NCBI RefSeq assembly: GCF_002019665.1
Contig: NZ_KV917375.1
Coordinates: forward strand, 1,865,175 to 1,929,174
Origin: Sutcliffiella halmapala
GTDB lineage: Bacteria > Bacillota > Bacilli > Bacillales > Bacillaceae_I
Direction: 5' to 3'
Length of the DNA stretch: 64,000 bases
Made by a program: the position numbers and the translations under genes. This document shows, in pieces, positions 1 through 7,834 of this stretch (position 1 is the stretch's first letter; each line of letters opens with the position of its first letter). A model generated the notes under the pieces. That model did not search any database. It saw only the letters and a list, made by a program, of their open reading frames with translations, and was not told where the DNA came from.

Positions 1-958
1 TCCATCCTTTACTGGCCACGGGTTTGGTTTACTTGATTTAAATGCTATTACTCCAGACACTTCTCCTGCCTATACATTTCAAAAGGAACATATTAGCGGC
101 GAAGAGTATGGGGACTATTTGGCCATGTTAGCGGAGCATTATGAATTGCCAATTATGGAATATACAGAAGTAACCAACATAGAATTCAAAAAGGATAACG
201 TTACATTTAATGCAGGCAATGAAAAAATGACAGTAAGTAGCCTGGTGTGGGCGACAGGTGAATATCAAACTCCTAACTTAACTCCCTTTGAAGGGGCAGA
301 GCTGTGCATTCACAATAGTCAAGTTGCATCTTGGAGTAAGATGGAAGGTCAGGAACTCACGATTATAGGTGGATATGAGAGTGGGATAGATGCAGCATTG
401 CATCTTGTTAAAAATGGAAAAAACGTTACGGTTCTTTCTAAAAGTGCAAGGTGGAAGTCGAATGATGCGGATCCTAGCATTACTTTATCCCCATATACAC
501 AAGAACGATTAGCACAAGTGAAGAAAACAGGTCGCTTGCAGTTAAAAGGAGATAAAGAAGTTGTAAAAATTGCATTCTTAAATGAGGAATATCATATTTA
601 TCTCACTGATGGTTCTACTCTTCGTTCCTTAACAAAACCTATCTTAGCAACGGGGTTTCATCCAGGAGCTAGACAATTAGAGGGGCTATTTGATTGGGGA
701 AAAGATGGTATGCCAGTATTAACAAATAAAGATGAATCTACAAAACAAAATAATCTCTTTTTAATTGGTCCCAATGTCCGTCATAAAGAAGTAATCTTTT
801 GCTTTATTTATAAATATCGTCAACGATTTGCGATTGTGGCAGAAGAAATAATCAAAAGACTGAATATGGAATACGAAGAAAGCACGCTAGAAAAGTATAA
901 AAAAAATCAAATGTACTTAGATGATTTATCGTGTTGTGAGGTTAAGTGTGAATGCTAG
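1..958 (+). CDS. NAD(P)-binding flavoprotein (CzcO/FMO-like), 5' end outside window
   Basis: The reading frame is open from base 2, so the gene begins before the window; the TTG at 119 is only an internal codon. The visible part (about 318 residues) has the pattern of FAD/NAD(P)-dependent flavoprotein monooxygenase-like oxidoreductases: a second dinucleotide-binding loop (GGYESGIDAALHL), a conserved ATG (LATGF), and a late IGP segment followed by a helix. The last residues are cysteine-rich (CCEVKCEC), which would suit metal binding. The stop codon overlaps the start of the next gene in ATGCTAG, indicating translational coupling. Its place in front of a FeoB-like transporter and a Zur-controlled rpsN suggests a role under metal limitation, but the substrate is unknown. 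Confidence 0.8.
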   Translation, partial: PSFTGHGFGLLDLNAITPDTSPAYTFQKEHISGEEYGDYLAMLAEHYELPIMEYTEVTNIEFKKDNVTFNAGNEKMTVSSLVWATGEYQTPNLTPFEGAELCIHNSQVASWSKMEGQELTIIGGYESGIDAALHLVKNGKNVTVLSKSARWKSNDADPSITLSPYTQERLAQVKKTGRLQLKGDKEVVKIAFLNEEYHIYLTDGSTLRSLTKPILATGFHPGARQLEGLFDWGKDGMPVLTNKDESTKQNNLFLIGPNVRHKEVIFCFIYKYRQRFAIVAEEIIKRLNMEYEESTLEKYKKNQMYLDDLSCCEVKCEC

Positions 959-2607
959 CTTCCGTTAAAAAGTTAAAGTGTTCGACAATCACATTAATAG
1001 GATTAGAGTCATCTGGTAAAACAACCTTTTTTTCAAAATTAACCAATCAAGCCATAGGCGAGGAGTCTAATGTAAAAGGCTCCACTTACAGTGTGCGTAT
1101 ACATCGGAAGAATAATATCGAATATGTAGATACACCAGGGATACACCCAAATGATACGTTAGCAAACGAGATGGTAAAACAGGAATTGGAAAAAGCAACT
1201 TGTATCGTGGTTATTGTTAGAGGTACCCATTTGCAAGAAGAACTAAAGGAAATTATTCCTTATTTAGAGAATAATTCTAAATCAACTATTATAGTGGCTA
1301 CATATGCAGATAAGATGACCAAGAAGAGTAAAAAAGTACTCAATCAGACTAGCCTTATGTATAAATTACCATTAATATTATTGGATGCTAGAAAAACGAC
1401 AGATGAAAAGTTGCAGACCTTCTATAGATGTGTCGAAAAAGAATATTCATTTACAGATGAAAAAGTGAAGAAACTTCAAGTTTTATCTTTAGATCGTGTA
1501 GAGCCAAGTAGATTGATATTTGACATTCCTTTTTTCGGAAAGCTTCTCTCTTTTTTAGTATTAACCTTTATGTTTCTCGTTCCTGTAATGGGGGCTTATT
1601 ATTTTGCTGATGCCTTGACGCCACTAGTGAATTCGTATCTGATTTCGTCTATGGAAGCCAAGCTGAATCATGCACCGGTTTTTATTTATAGTATTCTAGT
1701 AGGAGACTATGGAGTATTCTCACTTGGGATATATTCTTTTTTGTGGGCATTTCCGGTTGTCTTTCTTATGGGGTGTACCACTGCTATAGTGGATGAGACA
1801 GGTCTAAAGGATAGGATTGTCGATACGTTAGATCCATTACTTAGAAATATAGGATTAAACGGAAAAGATTTAATACCTGTTCTTACTGGTTTTGGGTGTA
1901 ATGTAGTGGCTGTTTTTCAATCAAGAAATTGTAGTCTTTGTACACGTAAGCAATGTATTTCTTTCATCACTTTTGGATCAGCGTGTAGTTATCAAATCGG
2001 TGCTACTCTTTCCATTTTTAATTCAGCTCAAAAGCCGTGGTTAATTTTTCCGTATTTAGGTCTTCTTATAGCAGGAGGGATTTTCCACACTAGAATATGG
2101 AATAGAAAATATAGCACCCCACCTAGCTTTAGTGTGCGTAAGACATTTTTACAAAAACCTACAATAAACGGACTCCTTTTTCGCTTAAGCTCTGATATTA
2201 AACAATTCTGCAGGCAAGCTTTACCGATATTCCTAATTATTTGTGTAATAGCAGCGATATTTCATGAAATAGGTTTGCTGCAGGTTTTATCCTTTGTATT
2301 TTATCCGTTGCTGGCTATTTTTGATATTCCTTTAGCAGCTGCATCAGGCCTGGCTTTTTCTATTATAAGAAAAGATGGTATTCTTTTATTTAATGAGGGT
2401 CAAGGAGAGCTGTTAGTTCAATTAGATGATTTTCAATTAGTCTTGTTAGTTTTTTTGGCTTCTACATTGACAGCTTGTGTGGTAACAATGATGACGATTT
2501 GGAAAGAGATTGGCGCAAAAATAGCATTGCAGTTAATATCTAAGCAACTAATAACTTCATTAATCTGCACATTTTTTATTTATGGAATCAGTTTGTTTTT
2601 TGCGTAA
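952..2607 (+). CDS. FeoB-like GTPase/metal permease
   Basis: A 551-residue protein with an N-terminal GTPase domain (P-loop GLESSGKT at 17-24, DTPG at 60-63) followed by a polytopic membrane part with two gate (nucleoside-recognition) modules. The segment GFGCNVVAV at 313-321 matches the pore motif of FeoB ferrous iron transporters. It is about 100 residues shorter than typical FeoB. The gate carries extra cysteines (C316, C327, C330, C335, C345), giving a CxxC-x4-C motif that I do not know from classical FeoB. It overlaps the flavoprotein by 7 nt. FeoB proteins import Fe(II); the adjacent Zur-controlled rpsN makes Zn(II) or another divalent metal an alternative. Family call is firm, metal specificity is inference. 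Confidence 0.8.
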   Translation: MLASVKKLKCSTITLIGLESSGKTTFFSKLTNQAIGEESNVKGSTYSVRIHRKNNIEYVDTPGIHPNDTLANEMVKQELEKATCIVVIVRGTHLQEELKEIIPYLENNSKSTIIVATYADKMTKKSKKVLNQTSLMYKLPLILLDARKTTDEKLQTFYRCVEKEYSFTDEKVKKLQVLSLDRVEPSRLIFDIPFFGKLLSFLVLTFMFLVPVMGAYYFADALTPLVNSYLISSMEAKLNHAPVFIYSILVGDYGVFSLGIYSFLWAFPVVFLMGCTTAIVDETGLKDRIVDTLDPLLRNIGLNGKDLIPVLTGFGCNVVAVFQSRNCSLCTRKQCISFITFGSACSYQIGATLSIFNSAQKPWLIFPYLGLLIAGGIFHTRIWNRKYSTPPSFSVRKTFLQKPTINGLLFRLSSDIKQFCRQALPIFLIICVIAAIFHEIGLLQVLSFVFYPLLAIFDIPLAAASGLAFSIIRKDGILLFNEGQGELLVQLDDFQLVLLVFLASTLTACVVTMMTIWKEIGAKIALQLISKQLITSLICTFFIYGISLFFA

Positions 2608-2660
2608 GAGATAAACTTTACTTTTTATGAATAAAGGTTTGGATAAAAGAGGTGATAAGG

Positions 2661-3029
2661 GTGAATGAAAATGTAGTAAACTTTTTCACGCGAAAAATAA
2701 TAGCAAATCTACCTACAAATAAAAAAATTGTCTATCAATATATTTTAAGGATAGAGGATCAACTGGCTGAAGAGTGTGATACAAAGGAACAGTTTTTAAG
2801 TCAGCTGCTAGAAAAATCATATTATCAACAAGCCGCAAACCACTTTCAAATGTCGATAGATGAGATTTTCAGCATGTTAAAGGAGATTGAACAGGAAATT
2901 AGTATTAGACTGGATTACGTGTTGGTTCTCTATAAGTGGATGGATTATACGAATCAAGTAGAGGATTATATGGAACAATTAATGGATAATAAAAGATATT
3001 TTTTAGTAGTTACTTCATCTGAATACTAA
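2661..3029 (+). CDS. Hypothetical protein, helical, possible HTH
   Basis: Not recognised. About 122 residues, predicted largely helical, without signal peptide or membrane segment. A stretch near residues 65-95 (YYQQAANHFQMSIDEIFSML) resembles a sigma-region-4-like helix-turn-helix. GTG at 2661 is preferred because GAGGTGATAAGG lies just upstream; the in-frame GTG at 2652 overlaps that site. It follows the FeoB-like gene after about 50 bases and probably belongs to the same transcript. A weak AT-only hairpin (about 3029-3058) follows it. Confidence 0.6.
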   Translation: MNENVVNFFTRKIIANLPTNKKIVYQYILRIEDQLAEECDTKEQFLSQLLEKSYYQQAANHFQMSIDEIFSMLKEIEQEISIRLDYVLVLYKWMDYTNQVEDYMEQLMDNKRYFLVVTSSEY

Positions 3030-3057
3030 TAAAATAAGTTTAGTTAAATGATTTTAT

Positions 3058-3103
3058 TTGAATATGATCCAATTTAATGTTTAAATAGTAATGATTACGA
3101 TTT
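3058..3103 (+). promoter_or_regulatory. rpsN promoter with overlapping Zur box
   Basis: TTGAAT (3058-3063), a 17-base spacer and TTAAAT (3081-3086) form a plausible sigma-A promoter. Over its -10 lies AAATAGTAATGATTACGATTT (3083-3103, two overlapping halves), which differs from the Bacillus Zur consensus (AAATCGTAAT-N-ATTACGATTT) at one position. Zinc-loaded Zur bound here would block transcription, so the gene should be made when zinc is scarce. The match is read directly; the regulator gene itself is not in this window. Confidence 0.85.
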
Positions 3104-3131
3104 GGTTCTATAAAAGAAAGGAAGTTGAGTA

Positions 3132-3401
3132 ATGGCAAAAACATCTAAGGTTGCTAAAGAAAAAAAACGTCAGACATTGGTGGAAAAGTATAGAGAATTA
3201 CGATTGGAGCTAAAAGAAAAGGGGGACTACGAAGCACTCAGAAAGTTACCGAGAGATTCATCCCCTACACGTTTGAAAAATAGATGTGAATTAACAGGTA
3301 GGCCAAGGGGAGTATTAAGGAAGTTCAAACTTTCTAGAATTGCCTTCCGGGAGCTGGCACATAAGGGGCAAGTCCCAGGAGTGAAAAAAGCTAGCTGGTA
3401 A
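3132..3401 (+). CDS. rpsN: 30S ribosomal protein S14, zinc-independent paralog
   Basis: An 89-residue S14 of the long, cysteine-free (C-) type; it lacks the two CxxC zinc-ribbon pairs of the housekeeping form. The conserved C-terminal S14 pattern ([11 protein letters not shown], then [10 protein letters not shown]) is present. It corresponds to B. subtilis YhzA/RpsN2, which replaces zinc-containing S14 when zinc is limiting and so spares zinc. The start has a good site (AAAGGAAGTTGAGTA-ATG), and the overlapping Zur box agrees with the expected control. Confidence 0.95.
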   Translation: MAKTSKVAKEKKRQTLVEKYRELRLELKEKGDYEALRKLPRDSSPTRLKNRCELTGRPRGVLRKFKLSRIAFRELAHKGQVPGVKKASW

Positions 3402-3751
3402 CCATAGACATGTAAAGAATGGAACTTCAGTAATGAAGGAAGCACTAACAAGACTTGATATTCACAAGTCTAAAGTATTTATATTATTGAAGTTTAAATC
3501 GTCATAATAACTATTATTATTTGGGTTTAGGATTTTTTTCCTAATATTTCTGATTTGATGTAATGACTATGCAGCCAATCACAAGTCAGAAGGAGTTAGT
3601 TGCATTTAGATGAAAGTGATCTATGGGGATATTATACTCCATAGACCTTTCGTGTTCTTGTGCCTTGATTACAACTAATGAAGAGTGTTAATTAATATTT
3701 TAATAGAAGGAACATCACTCATTCTATTAAAAGAGTGGAGGGATTTTTCAG
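3402..3751 (+). other. Intergenic stretch with candidate second Zur-like site
   Basis: No convincing gene. Seen here: an inverted repeat AGACTTG-N7-CAAGTCT (3451-3471) without a T-run; AATCGTCAT-A-ATAACTATT (3497-3515), three mismatches from the 19-base Zur consensus; and a short TTG-started frame of 14 codons at 3600-3644 behind AAGGAG, whose end coincides with an imperfect palindrome (CTATGG...CCATAG). The function of each is unproven. Confidence 0.35.
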
Positions 3752-4351
3752 ATGAGAGCAGAGTGGGGAATGAACGAGTTAATAGGAAAAGTACTAGACT
3801 ATAAAGGGCCGTATACTAATTATGCAAAGTGTGGACTAACTCTGATATATCTTTCGCATGAATTAAAGGAAGACAATAGAATGATATTTCCAGATAACCT
3901 TGCACACTCATTTTTCTCTTCTGCAACAACAGAATCGATAATGAAAATAGAAAATAAATACAGTATGGAATTCCCGAAACTTTATAAAAATTTGATTAAA
4001 GAATGCAATGGGTTCTCCTTAGAAGCGGGAAACCTTAATTTTTATGGAATAGATTTCGGTTTATTGGATGAACTCTCACAGAATGAAAAAGCATTTTTTG
4101 AAGTTGATGTTATTCAAATTAATAAATTATCTGTCCCCAAAAACATAACTAGTAGATATTTTATTATTGGAGAAGATTTTTATAAGAACTGCTGGATTGG
4201 TATTAAGAATGATAAAACATACTATATCAATAGAGATGGCAAAGAGTTAAAAGAGACTGATATGGTAAATGATTACCTATTATCTGTGGAGAAATTTAAT
4301 AGGCATGCAATGGATATAATTTCAAACCTGAAACAATTGTATAAATACTGA
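3752..4351 (+). CDS. SMI1/KNR4 (SUKH) family protein
   Basis: A 199-residue soluble protein. Residues about 65-175 carry the SUKH pattern: a helix with E-x3-FP-x2-YK, then FYGIDF and an aromatic-rich beta region (CWIGIKNDKTYYINRDG). SUKH proteins often act as immunity proteins to polymorphic nuclease toxins, but many are orphan. No toxin lies next to it; the E3-type toxin at 31 kb has its own neighbour. Start ATG 3752 has GGAGGG nine bases upstream; an ATG at 3770 is less well placed. It is monocistronic, with terminators after it. Confidence 0.7.
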   Translation: MRAEWGMNELIGKVLDYKGPYTNYAKCGLTLIYLSHELKEDNRMIFPDNLAHSFFSSATTESIMKIENKYSMEFPKLYKNLIKECNGFSLEAGNLNFYGIDFGLLDELSQNEKAFFEVDVIQINKLSVPKNITSRYFIIGEDFYKNCWIGIKNDKTYYINRDGKELKETDMVNDYLLSVEKFNRHAMDIISNLKQLYKY

Positions 4352-4356
4352 AAAAG

Positions 4357-4381
4357 AAAACCCTTTAAAATAAGGGTTTTT
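4357..4381 (+). terminator. Terminator of the SUKH gene
   Basis: AAAACCCTT / AAGGGTTTT, a nine-base-pair stem with a six-base loop ending in T residues, just after the stop codon. Confidence 0.8.
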
Positions 4382-4534
4382 GTGCGTTGAGTAGGGAAAA
4401 ATTTAATAAGAATCATAGGTAAGCTAGTCACTAAAGAGGCTCATATGGGAATAGAGTAGCGATTTTCTTGTTTTAGTTGATTCGTATTTTCTACATATTA
4501 TGAATCCTTCTTAAAGGTAGAAAAACTCCCCAGT

Positions 4535-4578
4535 AGAGTATTTTCACCTCCCCAATTAGGAAGAAAATACTCTTTTTT
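4535..4578 (+). terminator. Intrinsic terminator between SUKH gene and rarD
   Basis: An 11-base-pair stem (AGAGTATTTTC / GAAAATACTCT) followed by a T-run. It lies about 155 bases after the first terminator and 80 bases before rarD. The 309-base gap 4352-4660 holds the two hairpins and no gene. Confidence 0.75.
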
Positions 4579-4660
4579 CGCAACACGAAACATTTTTATT
4601 GCATTTTTCTTCCAACGGTCCTAAACTGATTACAAACAATTAGAAAAAGAGGTAACTGGC

Positions 4661-5593
4661 ATGAATCAAACATCAGGAAATAAGGAGCTTGGACTAGGGA
4701 TTGTCTGTGCAGGACTATCGTATATGTTGTGGGGATTTCTCCCGTTATTTTGGAAGCTGGTCGATGATGTATCGGCTGGAGAAATACTAGCGCATCGAAT
4801 TGTCTGGTCGCTCGTCTTTATGCTGGTCATTTTGTTGTGTTTACGAAAAATCCCGGCGTTCACTTTGGAGTTGAAGGCGCTTTTGACTAATCGCAAGCGG
4901 TTGATCGGTATTACGCTTGCCTCCATTTTTATTAGCTTAAACTGGGGTCTATATATTTGGGCTGTAAATGCAGACCGGATCATCGAGGCAAGTCTTGGCT
5001 ATTACATCAACCCATTAGTTAGTATTCTCTTAGCGGTTATCGTACTGAAGGAAAAGCTATCGAGCTTGCAAACTCTTTCTATTATTCTAGCTGGAGTTGG
5101 CGTGCTTGTGCTCACTTTAAACTTTGGTTCGTTTCCGTGGGTTGCTATTATGCTTGCTGTTAGCTTTGCTTTTTATGGGTTGATTAAAAAGATGGTCCAG
5201 CTTGGCGCGCTAGTTGGCCTAGCGATAGAAACTTTGCTAATTACGCCTTTTGCTTTACTATTTTTGACTTATGTACATGGAAGTGGTGGAGGAGCTTTTG
5301 GCGGAAGCGTCAGTTTGTCAACACTTCTGATGCTTGCCGGTGTGGTGACGGCTGTACCGCTACTACTCTTTGCTAACGGCGCAAAACGAATTCCACTCTC
5401 AATGGTCGGCCTGCTGCAATATATAGCACCAACCATCAAGCTAATTTTAGGTGTGTACCTATTTAATGAACCATTTACTTCCATCCACCTCGTGGCGTTT
5501 TCTTGTATTTGGGTGGCATTGGTGATTTATACGTGGACGTTGACGAAGGGGTTACGTGTGAGGACTTTGACTACAGCAGGGAAAAGTGCATAA
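4661..5593 (+). CDS. rarD: RarD-type EamA/DMT transporter
   Basis: A 310-residue integral membrane protein with about ten predicted helices. The start (GIVCAGLSYMLWGFLPLFWKL) is characteristic of RarD (chloramphenicol-sensitive protein) members of the drug/metabolite transporter superfamily, and length and layout fit. The substrate is unknown. The ATG follows AGAGGTAACTGGC. The gene stands alone between terminators. Its codons are visibly richer in G/C at third positions than those of its neighbours, which may mean later acquisition. Confidence 0.85.
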   Translation: MNQTSGNKELGLGIVCAGLSYMLWGFLPLFWKLVDDVSAGEILAHRIVWSLVFMLVILLCLRKIPAFTLELKALLTNRKRLIGITLASIFISLNWGLYIWAVNADRIIEASLGYYINPLVSILLAVIVLKEKLSSLQTLSIILAGVGVLVLTLNFGSFPWVAIMLAVSFAFYGLIKKMVQLGALVGLAIETLLITPFALLFLTYVHGSGGGAFGGSVSLSTLLMLAGVVTAVPLLLFANGAKRIPLSMVGLLQYIAPTIKLILGVYLFNEPFTSIHLVAFSCIWVALVIYTWTLTKGLRVRTLTTAGKSA

Positions 5594-5602
5594 TTTGATG
5601 GG

Positions 5603-5632
5603 ACCAGGAGAAAAGTTCTCCTGGTTCTTTTT
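5603..5632 (+). terminator. rarD terminator
   Basis: ACCAGGAGAA / TTCTCCTGGT, a ten-base-pair stem with a three-base loop and a T-run. Confidence 0.9.
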
Positions 5633-5712
5633 TGTATACCGCAAAATATATATGTCAGTGGAACCGCTACACTCAAGCACCCTCATGCTCATAAAAAATA
5701 TTATTCAGTACC

Positions 5713-5773
5713 TTGCATTAAACAGTACTTGGTGTTATATTATTTATAGAACGGTACTGGATATTAAACAGTA
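5713..5773 (+). promoter_or_regulatory. Promoter and likely PadR operator
   Basis: TTGCAT (5713-5718), a 17-base spacer and TATATT (5736-5741) form a good promoter. Downstream is TACTG-N9-CAGTA (5755-5759 / 5769-5773), and a related CAGTACC...ATTAAACAGTACT copy overlaps the -35. Such spaced inverted repeats next to a padR gene usually serve autorepression; binding itself is inferred. Confidence 0.55.
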
Positions 5774-5809
5774 GTGAATAATATATAGTGATGAGGGTGT
5801 GAAAGATAA

Positions 5810-6133
5810 GTGAACGTACAATTTAAAAAAGGTGTTTTAGAGTTATGTGTACTCGTTTTATTAGATAAGCAGGATCGGTATGGGTATGAGCTCGTCCAAA
5901 AGATTTCAGAGCAAATTTCCATATCGGAAGGCACGGTGTATCCACTGTTACGACGATTAACGAAGGAAGGATACTTCACGACGTATCTAAAGGAGTCAAC
6001 GGAGGGTCCATCCCGTAAGTACTATCAACTGACTGATAGCGGAAGAGAATTTTTACATGAACTGCTGCAGGAGTGGGAAGATTTCACATTAGGAGTTAAT
6101 CAATTAATTAAAGAAGGTGTTAATAATGAATAA
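5810..6133 (+). CDS. PadR-family transcriptional regulator
   Basis: A 107-residue PadR protein: an N-terminal winged helix ([12 protein letters not shown], then [10 protein letters not shown]), the [12 protein letters not shown] recognition helix and the beta-wing [13 protein letters not shown] at 5810 is the start. It shares eight bases (ATGAATAA) with the next gene, the usual PadR - HAAS-domain operon layout. It probably represses its own operon until an envelope or drug signal releases it. Confidence 0.9.
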   Translation: MNVQFKKGVLELCVLVLLDKQDRYGYELVQKISEQISISEGTVYPLLRRLTKEGYFTTYLKESTEGPSRKYYQLTDSGREFLHELLQEWEDFTLGVNQLIKEGVNNE

Positions 6134-6686
6134 AAAACAGTTTTTAGAGACGTTAGACTCCTTTTTAAAAAGAATGCCTATAGAGGAACGTCAAGATATT
6201 ATACATGACTTTGAAGAGCATTTTGCCATTGGCTTAGCAGAAGGGAAATCCGAAGAGCAGATTGCCGCATCCCTTGGATCTCCACAACAAATAGCTAAAG
6301 ATTTAAATGCCACATATCATCTTGAGAAGGTAGAAGTATCCGCAACAACAGGGAATATTTTTCGTGCAATGTGGGCTGTTATTGGATTAGGCTTTTTCAA
6401 CCTTCTTGTTGTCCTTGCACCATTTATTGCTCTAGTTTCTGTTATTATAGGAGGCTGGGCATTAGGAATCGGATTTATCGCATCGCCTTTACTCGTTTTA
6501 GGAAATGCTGTTATTTTTCCAGCTACATTTGCGTTTTTTGATTTGTTTTTTTCTTTGGCGTTATGTGGAATCGGATTGTTCATCGCAATTGGAATGTTCT
6601 TTGCAACACGTGCATTAGCACAAGGCTTTGTTCGATATTTGAAATTTAATATGAAGCTTGTAAAAGGTGGGTTGAAAAATGATTAA
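6126..6686 (+). CDS. HAAS-domain (DUF1700-type) membrane protein
   Basis: A 186-residue protein. Residues 1-75 form the HAAS signalling domain ([20 protein letters not shown], then [20 protein letters not shown]), followed by about four membrane helices. These proteins are partners of PadR regulators and adjacent DUF4097 proteins. The ATG at 6126 is chosen because it overlaps the padR stop and has GAAGGTG upstream. It overlaps the next gene by eight bases. The exact role is unknown; membrane stress sensing is a reasonable guess. Confidence 0.85.
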   Translation: MNKKQFLETLDSFLKRMPIEERQDIIHDFEEHFAIGLAEGKSEEQIAASLGSPQQIAKDLNATYHLEKVEVSATTGNIFRAMWAVIGLGFFNLLVVLAPFIALVSVIIGGWALGIGFIASPLLVLGNAVIFPATFAFFDLFFSLALCGIGLFIAIGMFFATRALAQGFVRYLKFNMKLVKGGLKND

Positions 6687-7524
6687 TATAAAAAAAATAT
6701 CGATTGTTGCATTAATATTATTACTTGTTGGAATTGCTGGAAGTGCTTTTTTCTTACAAGGTATGAAGAAAGATGACTGGGTAGAGGAAGAAAGAACAGT
6801 TAATGATGAGTTTCAAACAATTGAAATTACAACCGATAACACACAAATAGAACTTCTTCCAACTAGTGAACTTGCAGCTAAGGTGGAGTTAACAGGTAAC
6901 GACTCTAACCATGTGTTAACAACAGAAGTAAAAGATAACACCCTATCGATTCAGGTAAACTATAATCAAAAAAAATATTTTAATTTCAATTTCTTTGATG
7001 AGTCCTTATCATTGAAAGTTTATGTACCAGAAAAGCAGTATGAAGCGTTACAAATTAGAAGCAATAACGGGAGAATTACAGTAGATAACATACATGCCAA
7101 GGATACGAAAATAAAATCTGACAATGGCAGACTCGTTATAAGTAATGTAGAAGGAACTACTGTTACAACGGAAACAAATAACGGTTCCACTTCCCTAAAA
7201 AGAGTTAAATCTACAACTATCTCGGTGAAATCAAATAATGGGAAAATCGAATTAATCGATATTGAAGGTGAGATTATTGGCAACACCAATAATGGTGGCA
7301 TCTCTCTTGCGACTAGTCATTTAGATCGCTCTATTCAACTCAAAACAGATAATGGCCGAATCACCATTGATACAGAAAAAGAGCCAACTAACGCTACCAT
7401 CAATGTAGATGTGAAAAACGGCAGAGTCGATATCTTCGGTAGCTCTTCTAACCACAAAGTAATTGGTGACGGTGAACATGCAATTAAACTAACTACCAAA
7501 AATGGTAGTGTGACGGTTAAATAA
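6679..7524 (+). CDS. DUF4097 beta-repeat protein, membrane-anchored
   Basis: A 281-residue protein with an N-terminal signal anchor (residues 7-27), then a right-handed beta-repeat domain. The repeats are visible as recurring SNNGRI, SDNGRL, TNNGST, SNNGKI, TNNGGI, TDNGRI and KNGRVD units about 20 residues apart. DUF4097 proteins are exported or surface-exposed and often sit in PadR-HAAS or LiaRS-like envelope-stress operons. It is the last gene of the operon. No catalytic residues are recognisable. Confidence 0.85.
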   Translation: MINIKKISIVALILLLVGIAGSAFFLQGMKKDDWVEEERTVNDEFQTIEITTDNTQIELLPTSELAAKVELTGNDSNHVLTTEVKDNTLSIQVNYNQKKYFNFNFFDESLSLKVYVPEKQYEALQIRSNNGRITVDNIHAKDTKIKSDNGRLVISNVEGTTVTTETNNGSTSLKRVKSTTISVKSNNGKIELIDIEGEIIGNTNNGGISLATSHLDRSIQLKTDNGRITIDTEKEPTNATINVDVKNGRVDIFGSSSNHKVIGDGEHAIKLTTKNGSVTVK

Positions 7525-7834
7525 CGCGGTGAAAAAGTCTCCACAAGTAGACTTAAAATAAGAATTCAGCTATTAAACAGAATAAATCACCCCCTAATGG
7601 TAGAATCAGTGTGACTAAACACTAACCATAGGGGGTTTTTCTTTTGCTTCTAGTTGAGCGGAATCGAATTAACTTTCTAACAAAATTGCTAGAAACCCCT
7701 TATTTTTCAGTGTTTGTTTGCTAAAATGAAGGTATATGTAATAGTGATAAAGAAGAATAGAAACACTTCAATAAGCAAATAGCTAAAAATACATAGTCAG
7801 ACTGTTTTAAATCAGAATAGGGGCACATTCTTTT
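7525..7834 (+). other. Intergenic region between the PadR operon and cls
   Basis: Contains the terminator listed separately and then about 190 AT-rich bases that must hold the cls promoter. No -35/-10 pair stands out strongly and no small gene was found. Confidence 0.5.
7589..7642 (+). terminator. Terminator of the PadR-HAAS-DUF4097 operon
   Basis: ACCCCCTAATGGT pairs with ACCATAGGGGGT (one bulge); a T-run follows. Confidence 0.85.

Noticed and set aside
5586-5774. A 62-codon plus-strand frame between rarD and the padR gene
   Set aside because: It covers the rarD terminator and the padR promoter and operator, so it is not coding.
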